A stretch of 64,000 nt of DNA from Rhizobium mongolense USDA 1844. Lineage in GTDB: Bacteria > Pseudomonadota > Alphaproteobacteria > Rhizobiales > Rhizobiaceae. Under the pieces are notes generated by a model. The model searched no databases. It saw only the letters and a list, made by a program, of their open reading frames with translations, and had not been told where the DNA came from. Both the position numbers and the translations under genes were made by a program. The stretch is taken from NCBI RefSeq assembly GCF_000419765.1, contig NZ_ATTQ01000005.1, positions 248,001 through 312,000 on the forward strand, read 5' to 3'. Of the stretch, positions 56,964 to 64,000 are shown piece by piece (position 1 is the first letter of the stretch; each line of letters begins with the position of its first letter).

Positions 56964-57287
56964 CTACAGGGAGTGGTTTGGTATGAAGAACATCCCGTCC
57001 AGATTGTCGATACTCTGGCAGTTGAGGACAGGGCAGGACCGGTCGTCTCTGGTCGGTATGTTCTTCCACTCCGCATATTCGTTAGCGTCGCAGTACCGGC
57101 TGTTGCGGACGTAGCGATCGTAAAGCGGCAGGCCGCGCGGCGAGGTCCAGCGGAAGATGACGGCGCCCTGATTGTGGATGGCGGCGCGGGCACTTTGGCA
57201 GGTCATGGACATCGGATTGTAACGGGAGATCGCCAGCGATGGTGAGGCCGCAAGGAAAAGTGCTGCAGCGAGAGCGAGTTTTTTCAT
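56964..57287 (-). CDS. Small exported protein of Rhizobiales
   Basis: A 107-residue protein with a signal peptide (MKKLALAAALFLAASPSLAI). The mature part has four cysteines in a conserved-looking frame: MTCQSARAAIHNQGAVIFRW, SRYCDANEYAEWKNIPT and RDDRSCPVLNCQS, suggesting two disulfides. Role unknown, periplasmic or secreted. It is divergent from the CoA-binding protein gene. Confidence 0.82.
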   Translation of the reverse strand: MKKLALAAALFLAASPSLAISRYNPMSMTCQSARAAIHNQGAVIFRWTSPRGLPLYDRYVRNSRYCDANEYAEWKNIPTRDDRSCPVLNCQSIDNLDGMFFIPNHSL

Positions 57288-57384
57288 GGGTTATTCCTCC
57301 TTGGGAACCCGGATGCCTATATATACGCCCGAAGGAACTGTCAGTTTCAACTCTCTGCAAATAATGTCGACTGGAGGAAAGCTG

Positions 57385-57813
57385 ATGAATCACGACCGTT
57401 ATCCGGACGATTACATTGCCGGAATTTTGAACTCCGTGAAGACGATCGCGCTGACGGGGGCGTCGCCCAATCCGGCCCGGCCGAGCAACGGCGTGATGGG
57501 CTATCTCCTGTCGCGCGGTTACAATGTCATTCCCGTCAACCCCGGGCAGGCAGGCAAGCAGATCCAGGGCCAGCTCGTCTATGCCCGGCTTGCCGATATC
57601 CCGGTGCCGGTCGATATGGTCGATGTGTTCCGCGCCTCGGAATATCTCCATGGCGTCGTTGATGAGGCCTTGGCCCTTCCCTTGCGGCCGAAGGTGATTT
57701 GGTCGCAGCTCGGCGTGCGCGATGATGCTGCCGCAGCAAAGGCGGAGGAGGCTGGCATAAAAGTTGTGATGGACCGCTGCCCGGCAATCGAAATCCCGCG
57801 CCTTGCCGCGTGA
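57385..57813 (+). CDS. CoA-binding (YccU-like) protein
   Basis: A 142-residue Rossmann-fold protein of the CoA-binding domain family: KTIALTGASPNPARPSNGVM, YLLSRGYNVIPVNPGQAGKQ and KVVMDRCPAIEIPRL. It binds CoA or a similar nucleotide; the biological role is unknown. The ATG has GGAGGAAAG upstream. It lies about 100 bases before metZ, which suggests shared expression. Confidence 0.92.
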   Translation: MNHDRYPDDYIAGILNSVKTIALTGASPNPARPSNGVMGYLLSRGYNVIPVNPGQAGKQIQGQLVYARLADIPVPVDMVDVFRASEYLHGVVDEALALPLRPKVIWSQLGVRDDAAAAKAEEAGIKVVMDRCPAIEIPRLAA

Positions 57814-57917
57814 GTGCACGGATTTTTCTCCCAACGCCCGATGGTTGAAACGCAAAGCGATTAACATTTGCGGATCGTAGTCTATGCTCCCGCCATCGAT
57901 AGCGACGGGAGGACGAC

Positions 57918-59201
57918 ATGGCGACGAGCGATCCGGGTTTCAACACGCTGGCAATCCATGCCGGTGCGCAGCCGGATCCGGAAACGGGCGCGCGGGTAAC
58001 GCCAATCTATCAGACGACAGCCTTCGTCTTTGACGATTCCGATCACGCGGCATCGCTCTTTGGCCTGCAGGCCTTCGGCAACATCTATACGCGCATCATG
58101 AACCCCACGCAGGCGGTGCTGGAGGAGCGCGTTGCAGCCCTTGAGGGCGGTACAGCAGCGCTTGCCGTGGCTTCGGGTCACGCGGCGCAGGTCATCGTCT
58201 TTCATACGATCATGCGTCCGGGCGAGAATTTCGTCGCGGCCAGGCAGCTTTACGGCGGCTCGATCAATCAGTTCGGCAATGCCTTCGCGAATTTCGGCTG
58301 GCAGGTGCGCTGGGCCGATTCCGACGATCCGGCAAGCTTTGAAAGCCAGATCGATGAGAAGACGCGGGCGATCTTCATCGAGAGCCTGGCCAATCCCGGC
58401 GGCACCTTCGTCGATATCGCGGCGATTGCCGAAGTGGCCCACAGGCACGGCCTGCCGCTGATCGTCGACAACACGATGGCGACGCCTTACTTCATACGGC
58501 CGATCGAGCATGGCGCCGACATCGTCGTGCATTCACTGACGAAGTTCCTCGGCGGCCATGGCAATTCCATGGGCGGCATCATCGTCGATGGCGGCACCTT
58601 CGACTGGTCAAAGTCCGGCAACTATCCGATGCTGTCCACCCCGCGCCCGGAATATAACGGCATGGTGTTGCATTCGACCTTCGGCAATTTCGCCTTCGCG
58701 ATCGCCGCACGCGTGCTCGGACTTCGCGACCTCGGCCCGGCAATCTCGCCCTTCAACGCCTTCCTGATCCTCACCGGCATCGAAACGCTGCCGCTAAGGA
58801 TGCAGCGTCACAGCGACAATGCCATAGCGGTCGCCAGATGGCTGAAAGCACACAGCAAGATCGCCTGGGTGAATTATGCGGGTCTCGAAGACGATGCGAA
58901 CCACGCCCTGCAGCAGCGCTATTCGCCGAAGGGTGCAGGCTCGGTCTTCACATTCGGCGTCAAGGGCGGCTACGAGGCGGGCAAGGCCCTGGTGGAAGGA
59001 CTGGAGCTCTTCTCCCACCTCGCCAATATCGGCGATACGCGCTCTCTGGTCATCCACCCGGCTTCGACCACTCATCGCCAGCTGACCGACGAACAGAAGA
59101 CCGCCGCCGGCGCCGGTCCCGATGTCGTCCGCCTCTCGATCGGCATCGAGGACGTAAAGGACATCATCGCCGACCTTGAACAGTCGCTTTCGAAGATCTG
59201 A
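57918..59201 (+). CDS. metZ: O-acetylhomoserine sulfhydrylase
   Basis: A 427-residue PLP enzyme of the Cys/Met metabolism family that makes homocysteine from an acyl-homoserine and sulfide. The PLP lysine is K209 in HSLTKFLGGHGN; TPIYQTTAFVF opens and VVRLSIGIEDVKDIIADLEQ ends the fold. GGGAGG lies upstream of the ATG. A SAM-II riboswitch, which some rhizobia place before met genes, is not present. Confidence 0.95.
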   Translation: MATSDPGFNTLAIHAGAQPDPETGARVTPIYQTTAFVFDDSDHAASLFGLQAFGNIYTRIMNPTQAVLEERVAALEGGTAALAVASGHAAQVIVFHTIMRPGENFVAARQLYGGSINQFGNAFANFGWQVRWADSDDPASFESQIDEKTRAIFIESLANPGGTFVDIAAIAEVAHRHGLPLIVDNTMATPYFIRPIEHGADIVVHSLTKFLGGHGNSMGGIIVDGGTFDWSKSGNYPMLSTPRPEYNGMVLHSTFGNFAFAIAARVLGLRDLGPAISPFNAFLILTGIETLPLRMQRHSDNAIAVARWLKAHSKIAWVNYAGLEDDANHALQQRYSPKGAGSVFTFGVKGGYEAGKALVEGLELFSHLANIGDTRSLVIHPASTTHRQLTDEQKTAAGAGPDVVRLSIGIEDVKDIIADLEQSLSKI

Positions 59202-59480
59202 GTCTCCTTCGCAGCAAACGTTTGCAATTTCGCAGACTACGTTTGCCTAATACAACCACAGGATCAGCGTCCGATTCGAGCAGAGTCGAGCGCTGATTTC
59301 GTTTCGGAAGGACGGGAGAATTCGAAAAAGTGGGGCTGTCGCGACGGACTGAACCGGGAACGAGGCTGGGACACGTTCGAGCGCGGAATTTCGGATATAT
59401 CGCATGGAAACCTCGAATAGGATGGGAGCCGGGGCAGGGATGGCCGTCAGCGTATCCGTCGGATCGAGGTCTCCGGGCCA
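59202..59480. other. Left edge of the decayed island
   Basis: After metZ the sequence loses clear coding character. A perfect 12-bp palindrome GCAAACGTTTGC lies at 59215-59226, with a half-site CGTTTGC at 59241-59247. No promoter or gene is clear before the NYN remnant. Confidence 0.45.
59215..59226. promoter_or_regulatory. Palindrome resembling a LacI/PurR-type operator
   Basis: GCAAACGTTTGC is a perfect dyad and matches the core of PurR/LacI-family operators. It lies 14 bases after the metZ stop, not before a gene, and no LacI-family gene is near, so it may be a leftover. Confidence 0.3.
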
Positions 59481-59988
59481 ATCAGGGTTTCGTCCAGTTC
59501 GACATCGAGGAAACCACGCAGGGAATAACGGTTTACGGTTTCGGAGAGCGGAAAACGCCCCGACCCTTCATCACGGCCTGCGACAAGTTCGTGTACGTGG
59601 ATGTCCTCGGTGGCGCAGCCGAAGAGCCGCCGCAAGGAAGGCCGCCGGCAAAGACGAAGGCTACGGACACGCCCAGTAAATCCGTTGTGGCCCGACGAAA
59701 GTCGTGCCGGACAAACTTCCACCTGCGCAGGGTGGAGCAGCAAGTGGCAAACTTGATGGCGTCGCACTAAGCATGATTCAAAAGGCCGTGGAAGCTTCGG
59801 CAGATGAAGACGGTCGCGCCAATCTTGCGCGTGTCGGTGACCACTTGGCCAAGCAATCCCCCGACTTCGATGCCCGCAACTACGGATTTGCGCGACTGTC
59901 CGACCTTGTAAAGGCGTCGGGCATCCTTGAAGTCGAGCGAACGGGAGAGCACCCGAAGGTGGTCATGGTGCGACTCCAGAAGCGCTAG
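59480..59988 (+). pseudogene. Broken NYN-domain / OST-HTH (LabA/DUF88-like) protein gene
   Basis: Two pieces in different frames fit one family. Piece 1 has GITVYGFGERKTPRPFITAC and DKFVYVDVL, the end of a NYN ribonuclease domain, followed by a Pro/Lys-rich linker that hits a stop at 59770. Piece 2 (frame shifted by one, to 59988) has MIQKAVEASADEDGRANLAR, RVGDHLAKQSPDFDARNYGF and ARLSDLVKASGILEVERTG, an OST-HTH/LOTUS domain. The shift lies in the linker, about 59690-59760. The catalytic NYN N-terminus is missing. The gene is dead. Confidence 0.75.
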
Positions 59989-60463
59989 TCTAGGTCCGCC
60001 GTCGCCCCGCGATTCCAGATGCATTGTGCGGCGTGACGCCGCGCGCCCCCATCTAGTGGTGAATAAACCTAGAGTTTCTTTCATCAATCGGAGTTACTTC
60101 CGGATCGCGGCCCTTCAGTGTATACCCCGCGACCAAGGAGAGCTGGGGGGCTTTGTTGGAATTGTCATTTTCGCCACGCGCATTCGGGCTACTCCGCTGC
60201 CGGCTGGCTCGATTCCCGTAAGAGTTCAGGTTGGGTGCCGCCCCGTTTTCGTAAATCGATCACTGCGCGGCAGACACGATATTTTCCTGACAGAGTTAGT
60301 GAATACCAAGTAGTTTCACGACGTTCACCCGATGCAATTCAGGATTGACCATATGTAGCAAATGCCACGGGGACAGTTTCTCGGACGAATGAAAGCTAAC
60401 ACGCACGGCGTGCATCCCACTCGTAGCTGTCCGGTAAGGCTCCATTTTTTAGATCAGGCCAAG
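59989..60463. other. Non-coding or fully decayed stretch
   Basis: 475 bases between the NYN remnant and the Fic gene. Short open frames exist but carry no recognisable protein. I see no insertion-sequence ends or hairpins. Confidence 0.45.
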
Positions 60464-61183
60464 TCAGAGACCCAAGCCGTTCTTGTTGGCGAGTGCTTGC
60501 CAATAGTCGTCGGGCGCATAGACGCCATTTCTGTTGGTGATCTTGAGAGGGGCATTTGGCATCGTCAGCCGGGCTTCACGGGAATCTTCGCAGAAGGCGT
60601 AGGTCTTGGCCCAAAGGTCGATGGCCGCTGCGGCCGTCGACGCTGAGCACGCCGCTGACACGCGCTGGCAGAACTCCAGGTTTCGGACGAAGATCGACGG
60701 CTCGTCTCGTCGCGAAAGAGCGCGCAGCGAATCCACATAGTCATCTCGGAAAACGGTAGGTACGACGATACGGGACAGGTTGGCCGACAGAAGCTCGCGG
60801 GTCATCAATATGCGGCTGATGCGCCCGTTGCCGTCATTGAAGGGATGGACTTCCGCCATCATATAATGAAGGAAGAGCGATCTATGGAAAGGGTCCTGGA
60901 TGCTCGCCATCATGGCGTGGCCCTCCCTCAAAGTTCCTTCGAGGAGATCGGGAGTGACGAAGGATGTGTCGCCCGCGCGGTTGGCCTGCGTCGTGAACTG
61001 TCCTGGCTTGATGCCGGGACGGCTTTCGATCAGGCGGCCGTGCCGTGTTCTGATCTCGTCCTTGAATTCTTCAAAGCTCGTGCGCGACGGAGGTCGTTCA
61101 ACGCGCTCGACGAGTTGCAGGTAGGTCCCCAGGACGTCATGGCCATCCTCCGGCCGATCGTCCGGAATCTTCCCCTCGAACAC
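60464..61183 (-). CDS. Fic-family protein, probably 5'-truncated
   Basis: A 239-residue open frame with an intact Fic motif HPFNDGNGRISR at about residue 113, preceded by GQFTTQANRAGDTSFVTPDL and followed by IVVPTVFRDDYVDSLRALSR. Fic enzymes transfer AMP or similar groups to target proteins. The family is usually 350 residues or more; here the N-terminus begins abruptly with GTG (VFEGKIPDDRPEDG), and an in-frame stop lies about 45 bases upstream. The point of truncation coincides with the start of the CoiA-like remnant on the other strand. It may be inactive. Confidence 0.75.
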   Translation of the reverse strand: MFEGKIPDDRPEDGHDVLGTYLQLVERVERPPSRTSFEEFKDEIRTRHGRLIESRPGIKPGQFTTQANRAGDTSFVTPDLLEGTLREGHAMMASIQDPFHRSLFLHYMMAEVHPFNDGNGRISRILMTRELLSANLSRIVVPTVFRDDYVDSLRALSRRDEPSIFVRNLEFCQRVSAACSASTAAAAIDLWAKTYAFCEDSREARLTMPNAPLKITNRNGVYAPDDYWQALANKNGLGL

Positions 61184-61199
61184 GATTTCCGTAGCTTGC

Positions 61200-61766
61200 T
61201 CAGAATGGCAGGAAATCCGTCACGTTGCCGTAGACGGCGAAATTCACATTGCCGACGTGAAAACAGCGAGCGGTACCGTCATCGAATTCCAGCACTCGAC
61301 GGTCTCGCCGCAAGAGAGGGGATCGCGAGAAGCCTTTTACGATCCCATGGTCTGGATTGTGGACGGCACGCGTCCCAAACGAGACCTGTCGTCGTTCCGC
61401 CAGGAAATCTCGACCTGCTCCCCATCGGCCGAGACTAAAACTCGGGCATGGCCTGTGGGATCGCGCAACAGCAATCATCGAACGTTGGCGGGGAGGGAGC
61501 CGCCCCTTGTTCCTGGATTTTGGTGACGCGGAATTTCCAATGCCTTGGCTACCCGCGACGGGAGTGCTCTGGCTGCTGAATTACGTTCCCCACGCGAGCG
61601 AGTGATCGTGATCCCCGTTCTCCGGCAGAGCTTGATCGACCACCTGCTATCGGGAACGCCGATCCAGGGGTTTGCGAGGCCAATGCCCGCTCCATCGCCC
61701 AGATCGCCATTGCCGGGGCTTGATGCGTATCTGACGAGAGCCCGGGGGCGTCGATTTCGATTTTGA
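61200..61766 (+). pseudogene. Broken CoiA-like nuclease-fold protein gene
   Basis: The plus strand from 61200 reads EWQEIRHVAVDGEIHIADVK, TASGTVIEFQHSTVSPQERG, SREAFYDPMVWIVDGTRPKR, which matches the PD-(D/E)xK-like core (D-x-E-F-Q-H) of CoiA-family proteins. Homology then changes frame near 61420-61470 (AIIERWRGGSRPLFLDFGDA, VLWLLNYVPHASE) and again near 61590 (RVIVIPVLRQSLIDHLLSGT). So it lacks its N-terminus and has two frameshifts. In CoiA proteins the N-terminal part often has a zinc finger. Identification is from memory of the family. Confidence 0.65.
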
Positions 61767-62235
61767 AGTAATTAGACGTCCGGGCGCAACTTGCGAAACC
61801 CTCGAGTTTATCGGTCCCTTAACATCTCAGGTCCGTGGTCCTTTCGATGAGAAGGACGTGCAACAAAGGCTATCTAGGTTTAAAAGTAGAAGTGACCGTT
61901 TGATTGCCCCGACGAACGTACATCATTTGTTACTTCGCACCTGCGGTAATTGTCATACGATTCAAAACGCTAAATAACCACAAAAATCAGTTGCTTGCTC
62001 GAAGTTTCTCGACTACGTTTTTTACAGAAGAGTTCAGAAATACCGGCCCTCGCCGGCGATACTCAGTGGTCGTTTGACGTCGCTTGAGGGAGGATGATGA
62101 CGTTGTTTGCCCGACTTCGTTTCTTCGCAATGGTGCAGCGAGTGCGTGATCTCGTCTCGATCCGATACCGAACTACGACGGCAATCTGACGCGTCATAAA
62201 CCCTTTGTTCCACTTTTCTAAGATGGTGCTCCCGT
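61767..62235. other. Non-coding stretch inside the island
   Basis: 469 bases with lower GC in the middle (61860-62040). No protein pattern is recognisable on either strand. A small GC-rich inverted repeat (CCGGC / GCCGG) lies near 62043-62056. Confidence 0.45.
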
Positions 62236-62451
62236 GTGGCGCGCCCGAGGTTTGTTATGCAAAAGCAAGCTGTCGTATTCAACGGTCAGGAAGTCGGGAT
62301 CGCGGTCCCTGTCGAAAACCGCCTCAAATTCATCGCTGTCCGCTTCAATATCATCGACTTGGACAACAGGCTCTTCGACACGGTTGCCGAAATCCGGCGC
62401 GCCATTACAGAGCATCTCGCGTCCAGCGGTCGGGCGATCACCTCGCACTGA
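62236..62451 (+). CDS. Small conserved hypothetical protein, possibly truncated
   Basis: A 71-residue frame starting GTG (MARPRFVMQKQAVVFNGQEV, then GIAVPVENRLKFIAVRFNII, DLDNRLFDTVAEIRRAITEH). The pattern is protein-like and resembles small rhizobial proteins of unknown role. A Met at 62257 is a second possible start. The stop falls within the first copy of a 23-base tandem duplication, so the C-terminus may have been altered by that event. Confidence 0.6.
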   Translation: MARPRFVMQKQAVVFNGQEVGIAVPVENRLKFIAVRFNIIDLDNRLFDTVAEIRRAITEHLASSGRAITSH

Positions 62452-62486
62452 ATGGCAGGAGATCCTCGCACTGAATGGCAGGAGAT
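62441..62486. repeat. Perfect 23-bp tandem duplication
   Basis: CCTCGCACTGAATGGCAGGA plus GAT occurs at 62441-62463 and again at 62464-62486, with no mismatch. The core GAATGGCAGGAGATCC also matches GAATGGCAGGAAATCC at the start of the CoiA-like remnant (61204-61219) at 15 of 16 bases. Confidence 0.9.
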
Positions 62487-62531
62487 AATGGAGCAAGTCC
62501 CACAAAGATGGACGTTCGCCAAAATCCAGGC

Positions 62532-62965
62532 TCAAGGAGCGACGGAGAGCCATGGCCATCAAGTCTTGTAGTCCTGACATTTCCTGAGAAATAGGTCCGT
62601 TTGAGGGTTGTTTGGATTGATGCGCAGAATGCCATTCCGCATGTCGCCGAGCCCATCCGGGGCATAGACCTCGCCACTCCTGATGCCGATCCCGCATTGC
62701 GTGCAGGCGATCAGGTAGCGGTCAATCCCGTCTTCAACTCGCGTCAGCGGCGGACAAAGGGAACCGAATTTCTGTTGATACCAGAGGTGAACACGGGCCT
62801 GGTTCCCCGGCTCGTTCCCACTTTTGAGATTCCATACGGTTTGAAATAAACAGCCTGCGGTCAGAGTACCCTGAGGCAGTCCCAGATCGGGAGAACTTCC
62901 AGAAGCCAACGGTTTGTCTCGTTTCTCATTATCTGTTCGACAAACTGTTGTTCAGAAAATGACAT
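62532..62965 (-). pseudogene. Nucleotidyltransferase (DUF925/COG3575) gene with catalytic core deleted
   Basis: From the ATG at 62965 (GGAG upstream) the minus strand reads SFSEQQFVEQIMRNETNRWL, LEVLPIWD, then shifts one frame to LPQGTLTAGCLFQTVWN, the N-terminal part of the family. It then jumps from SGNEPG directly to NQARVHLWYQQKFGSLCPPL and EVYAPDGLGDMRNGILRINP, the C-terminal part. The catalytic segment (DYDLxYFDxxDLS in intact relatives), about 50 residues, is missing. A TGA replaces one codon near the end (YKT-stop-WPWLSVAP). The gene has a frameshift, a deletion and a nonsense codon. Confidence 0.75.
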
Positions 62966-63021
62966 GATTCCATCGCTCCTGTGTTCGCCCAATGTTCTGA
63001 TCGATGTGATGGTGTGTCAAC

Positions 63022-63297
63022 GTGGTCGGCGTACCGACTCGACTCCCGATGAAGGCCCATGAGCTTGGCCATCATTATTGTCACCACCTGGGGACGTCCG
63101 GTGATCCGCTCAAGGAGCTAGCAGCGGCCCGCTTCGCCGGACCTGCGATGCGCCTATCTAAAATGAGCCTTGATGCCGCGCTTAGTGCGGTTCCAATCCT
63201 CGATGAGCGCCCGTCGAAATCCCATCCAGGGAGGGCTGATCGGGTCAAGGCGATCACCGAAGGATGGAACGATCCGGCGAGCGGGAAGAAGTGCTAA
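63022..63297 (+). pseudogene. C-terminal remnant of a zinc metallopeptidase (M48-like)
   Basis: The frame holds KAHELGHHYCHHLG, an HExxH zinc motif, and KELAAARFAGPAMRLSKMSL, where the third zinc ligand Glu would lie (in KELAA-x-RFAG). It ends SHPGRADRVKAITEGWNDPA, the usual tail of such modules. The domain before HExxH is missing and the GTG start lies only 13 codons upstream of it, so it is a fragment. Confidence 0.65.
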
Positions 63298-63608
63298 GGC
63301 CGATAGCTGCATGAGATGCGTTTTTCAGTTGCGCACAACACCACGATGAGCGAGCCTTGAAGCAGAAGGGTCGATCTCCCGAATCCTGAACGCCAGCCCC
63401 GCTCCAGCCGACACGCGCATGATTTCTTTGGTCGCAATGCACGCTTTTCTCTGGTTGCAAAATTGAACATAGGCATGCTGCGATCGGCCATTAGATGAGC
63501 ATGGGTATGCTGCGAATGTGCTGGACGTATCCTGCGAACAGATACAAAATCGCCAAAGATTTCAATCAATCGCGCGCAGACGTTTGCTGCGAAGGACACT
63601 GAGATCCC
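63298..63608. other. Region upstream of the cupin gene with a direct repeat
   Basis: 311 bases, right edge of the island. Two near-identical 16-mers, CATAGGCATGCTGCGA (63468-63483) and CATGGGTATGCTGCGA (63500-63515), start 32 bases apart, about three helical turns, about 100 bases before the cupin ATG. They could be operator sites of the cupin gene. No gene is supported here. Confidence 0.5.
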
Positions 63609-63953
63609 ATGGCAAACCACATCACCTTCAGCATAGACGGACGGGAGCCCGAGTTCGGCGCCCCGGATGCGGACCGCATCGTTTCCGGCAATCCGCGGTT
63701 CCGCACCTGGAACCTGGAGGAGGCCGAAGGCGGCCTCTATTCGGGCATCTGGGAGGCGACGCCCGGCAAATGGCGCATTTCCTATGACGAGTGGGAATAT
63801 TTCAACGTGCTCTGCGGCCACTCGATCGTCACCGAGGACGGCGGCGAGCCGGTGCATCTGAAGGCAGGCGACCGGATGATTCTAAAGCCCGGTTTCAAAG
63901 GAACCTGGGAAGTCGTTGAAACGACTCGCAAGGATTATGTGATCCGGGTTTAG
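63609..63953 (+). CDS. Cupin-domain (DUF861-type) protein
   Basis: A 114-residue small cupin of the (S)-ureidoglycine aminohydrolase-like DUF861 family: RFRTWNLEEAEGGLYSGIWE, GKWRISYDEWEYFNVLCGHS and HLKAGDRMILKPGFKGTWEV. Only part of the metal-binding histidine set is present, as is common in DUF861. Role unknown. The frame is intact and looks like core-genome coding, unlike the sequence to its left. Confidence 0.88.
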   Translation: MANHITFSIDGREPEFGAPDADRIVSGNPRFRTWNLEEAEGGLYSGIWEATPGKWRISYDEWEYFNVLCGHSIVTEDGGEPVHLKAGDRMILKPGFKGTWEVVETTRKDYVIRV

Positions 63954-64000
63954 GACGCAGAGCCTCCGCCCTTTGCAGGGTCGGCGACGAATGTCTTTGC

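Noticed and set aside
57814..57917. SAM-II riboswitch before metZ
   Set aside because: The gap has about 104 bases but lacks the conserved SAM-II pseudoknot words.
61200..61478. A 92-codon minus-strand frame upstream of the Fic gene
   Set aside because: The plus strand here encodes CoiA-like residues; the minus frame is their shadow and is not the missing Fic N-terminus.
62218..62697. A 159-codon minus-strand frame
   Set aside because: It crosses the small plus-strand gene, the tandem duplication and the end of the nucleotidyltransferase remnant in the wrong frame, with no family match.
62601..62849. An 82-codon plus-strand frame
   Set aside because: It is antisense to the recognisable C-terminal half of the nucleotidyltransferase remnant.
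59202..63608. An intact defence or toxin system in the island
   Set aside because: Fic, NYN and CoiA-like domains are suggestive, but every gene is truncated or frameshifted and no partner gene is complete.

Overview
The window is chromosomal DNA from an alphaproteobacterium of the Rhizobiaceae, most likely Rhizobium (R. etli / R. leguminosarum group). The basis is GC-rich codon use, gene neighbourhoods I know from rhizobia (ppx-rnd-aspS-parC, ldtR-ldtP, glyA-nrdR-ribD-ribE-ribH-nusB-hppA, bamE-DUF177-plsX-fabH-ihfA-merR, rplM-rpsI), a magnesium-type HemB, a proton-pumping pyrophosphatase, and short mosaic palindromes of the rhizobial type between genes. No database search was possible; all names come from motifs and family recall.

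Layout. 1-13.1 kb: end of a probable ppk, ppx, an exported phytase-like esterase, a membrane adenylate cyclase, rnd, a Tat-exported multicopper oxidase, aspS, an exported hypothetical protein and parC. 13.2-17.9 kb: an SRPBCC protein, a broken Doc toxin, a block hemB-RDD-bpt-EamA, and a DUF6163 membrane protein. 18.0-20.3 kb: the regulator LdtR and the peptidoglycan L,D-transpeptidase LdtP. 20.6-29.4 kb: glyA, nrdR and riboflavin synthesis (ribD, ribE, ribH), then nusB and hppA, with a short reverse-strand set (GNAT, cupin, exported protein). 29.4-34.6 kb: envelope and lipid genes (bamE, a cytochrome bc1 chaperone, DUF177, plsX, fabH) with ihfA and a MerR regulator. 35-38.8 kb: small exported proteins, a HAD phosphatase, tRNA-Pro(GGG) with a decayed second copy beside it, and small regulators.

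38.8-47.0 kb is a six-gene polysaccharide cluster: polymerase/ligase, initiating glycosylphosphotransferase, GT4 glycosyltransferase, Wza-like export lipoprotein, Wzc-like co-polymerase with a degenerate ATP site, and a CelD/GNAT protein. Its composition and order resemble the unipolar polysaccharide (upp) cluster of Agrobacterium. 47-59.2 kb returns to housekeeping: ctaA, TauE/SafE, argC, an agmatinase-type ureohydrolase, phhA with a divergent Lrp regulator, rplM-rpsI, a thioesterase, an ECHDC3-like crotonase, an EamA transporter, a CoA-binding protein and metZ.

59.2-63.6 kb is clearly different: a graveyard of truncated or frameshifted accessory genes (NYN/OST-HTH protein, Fic protein, CoiA-like nuclease-fold protein, DUF925-type nucleotidyltransferase with its catalytic middle deleted, metallopeptidase tail) with a perfect tandem duplication and a recombination-like junction. 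An intact cupin gene closes the window. I do not see an intact new defence or mobile system. The most unusual signals are the repeat-derived in-frame insertion in ribD, the degenerate kinase module of the polysaccharide co-polymerase, and the island scar.
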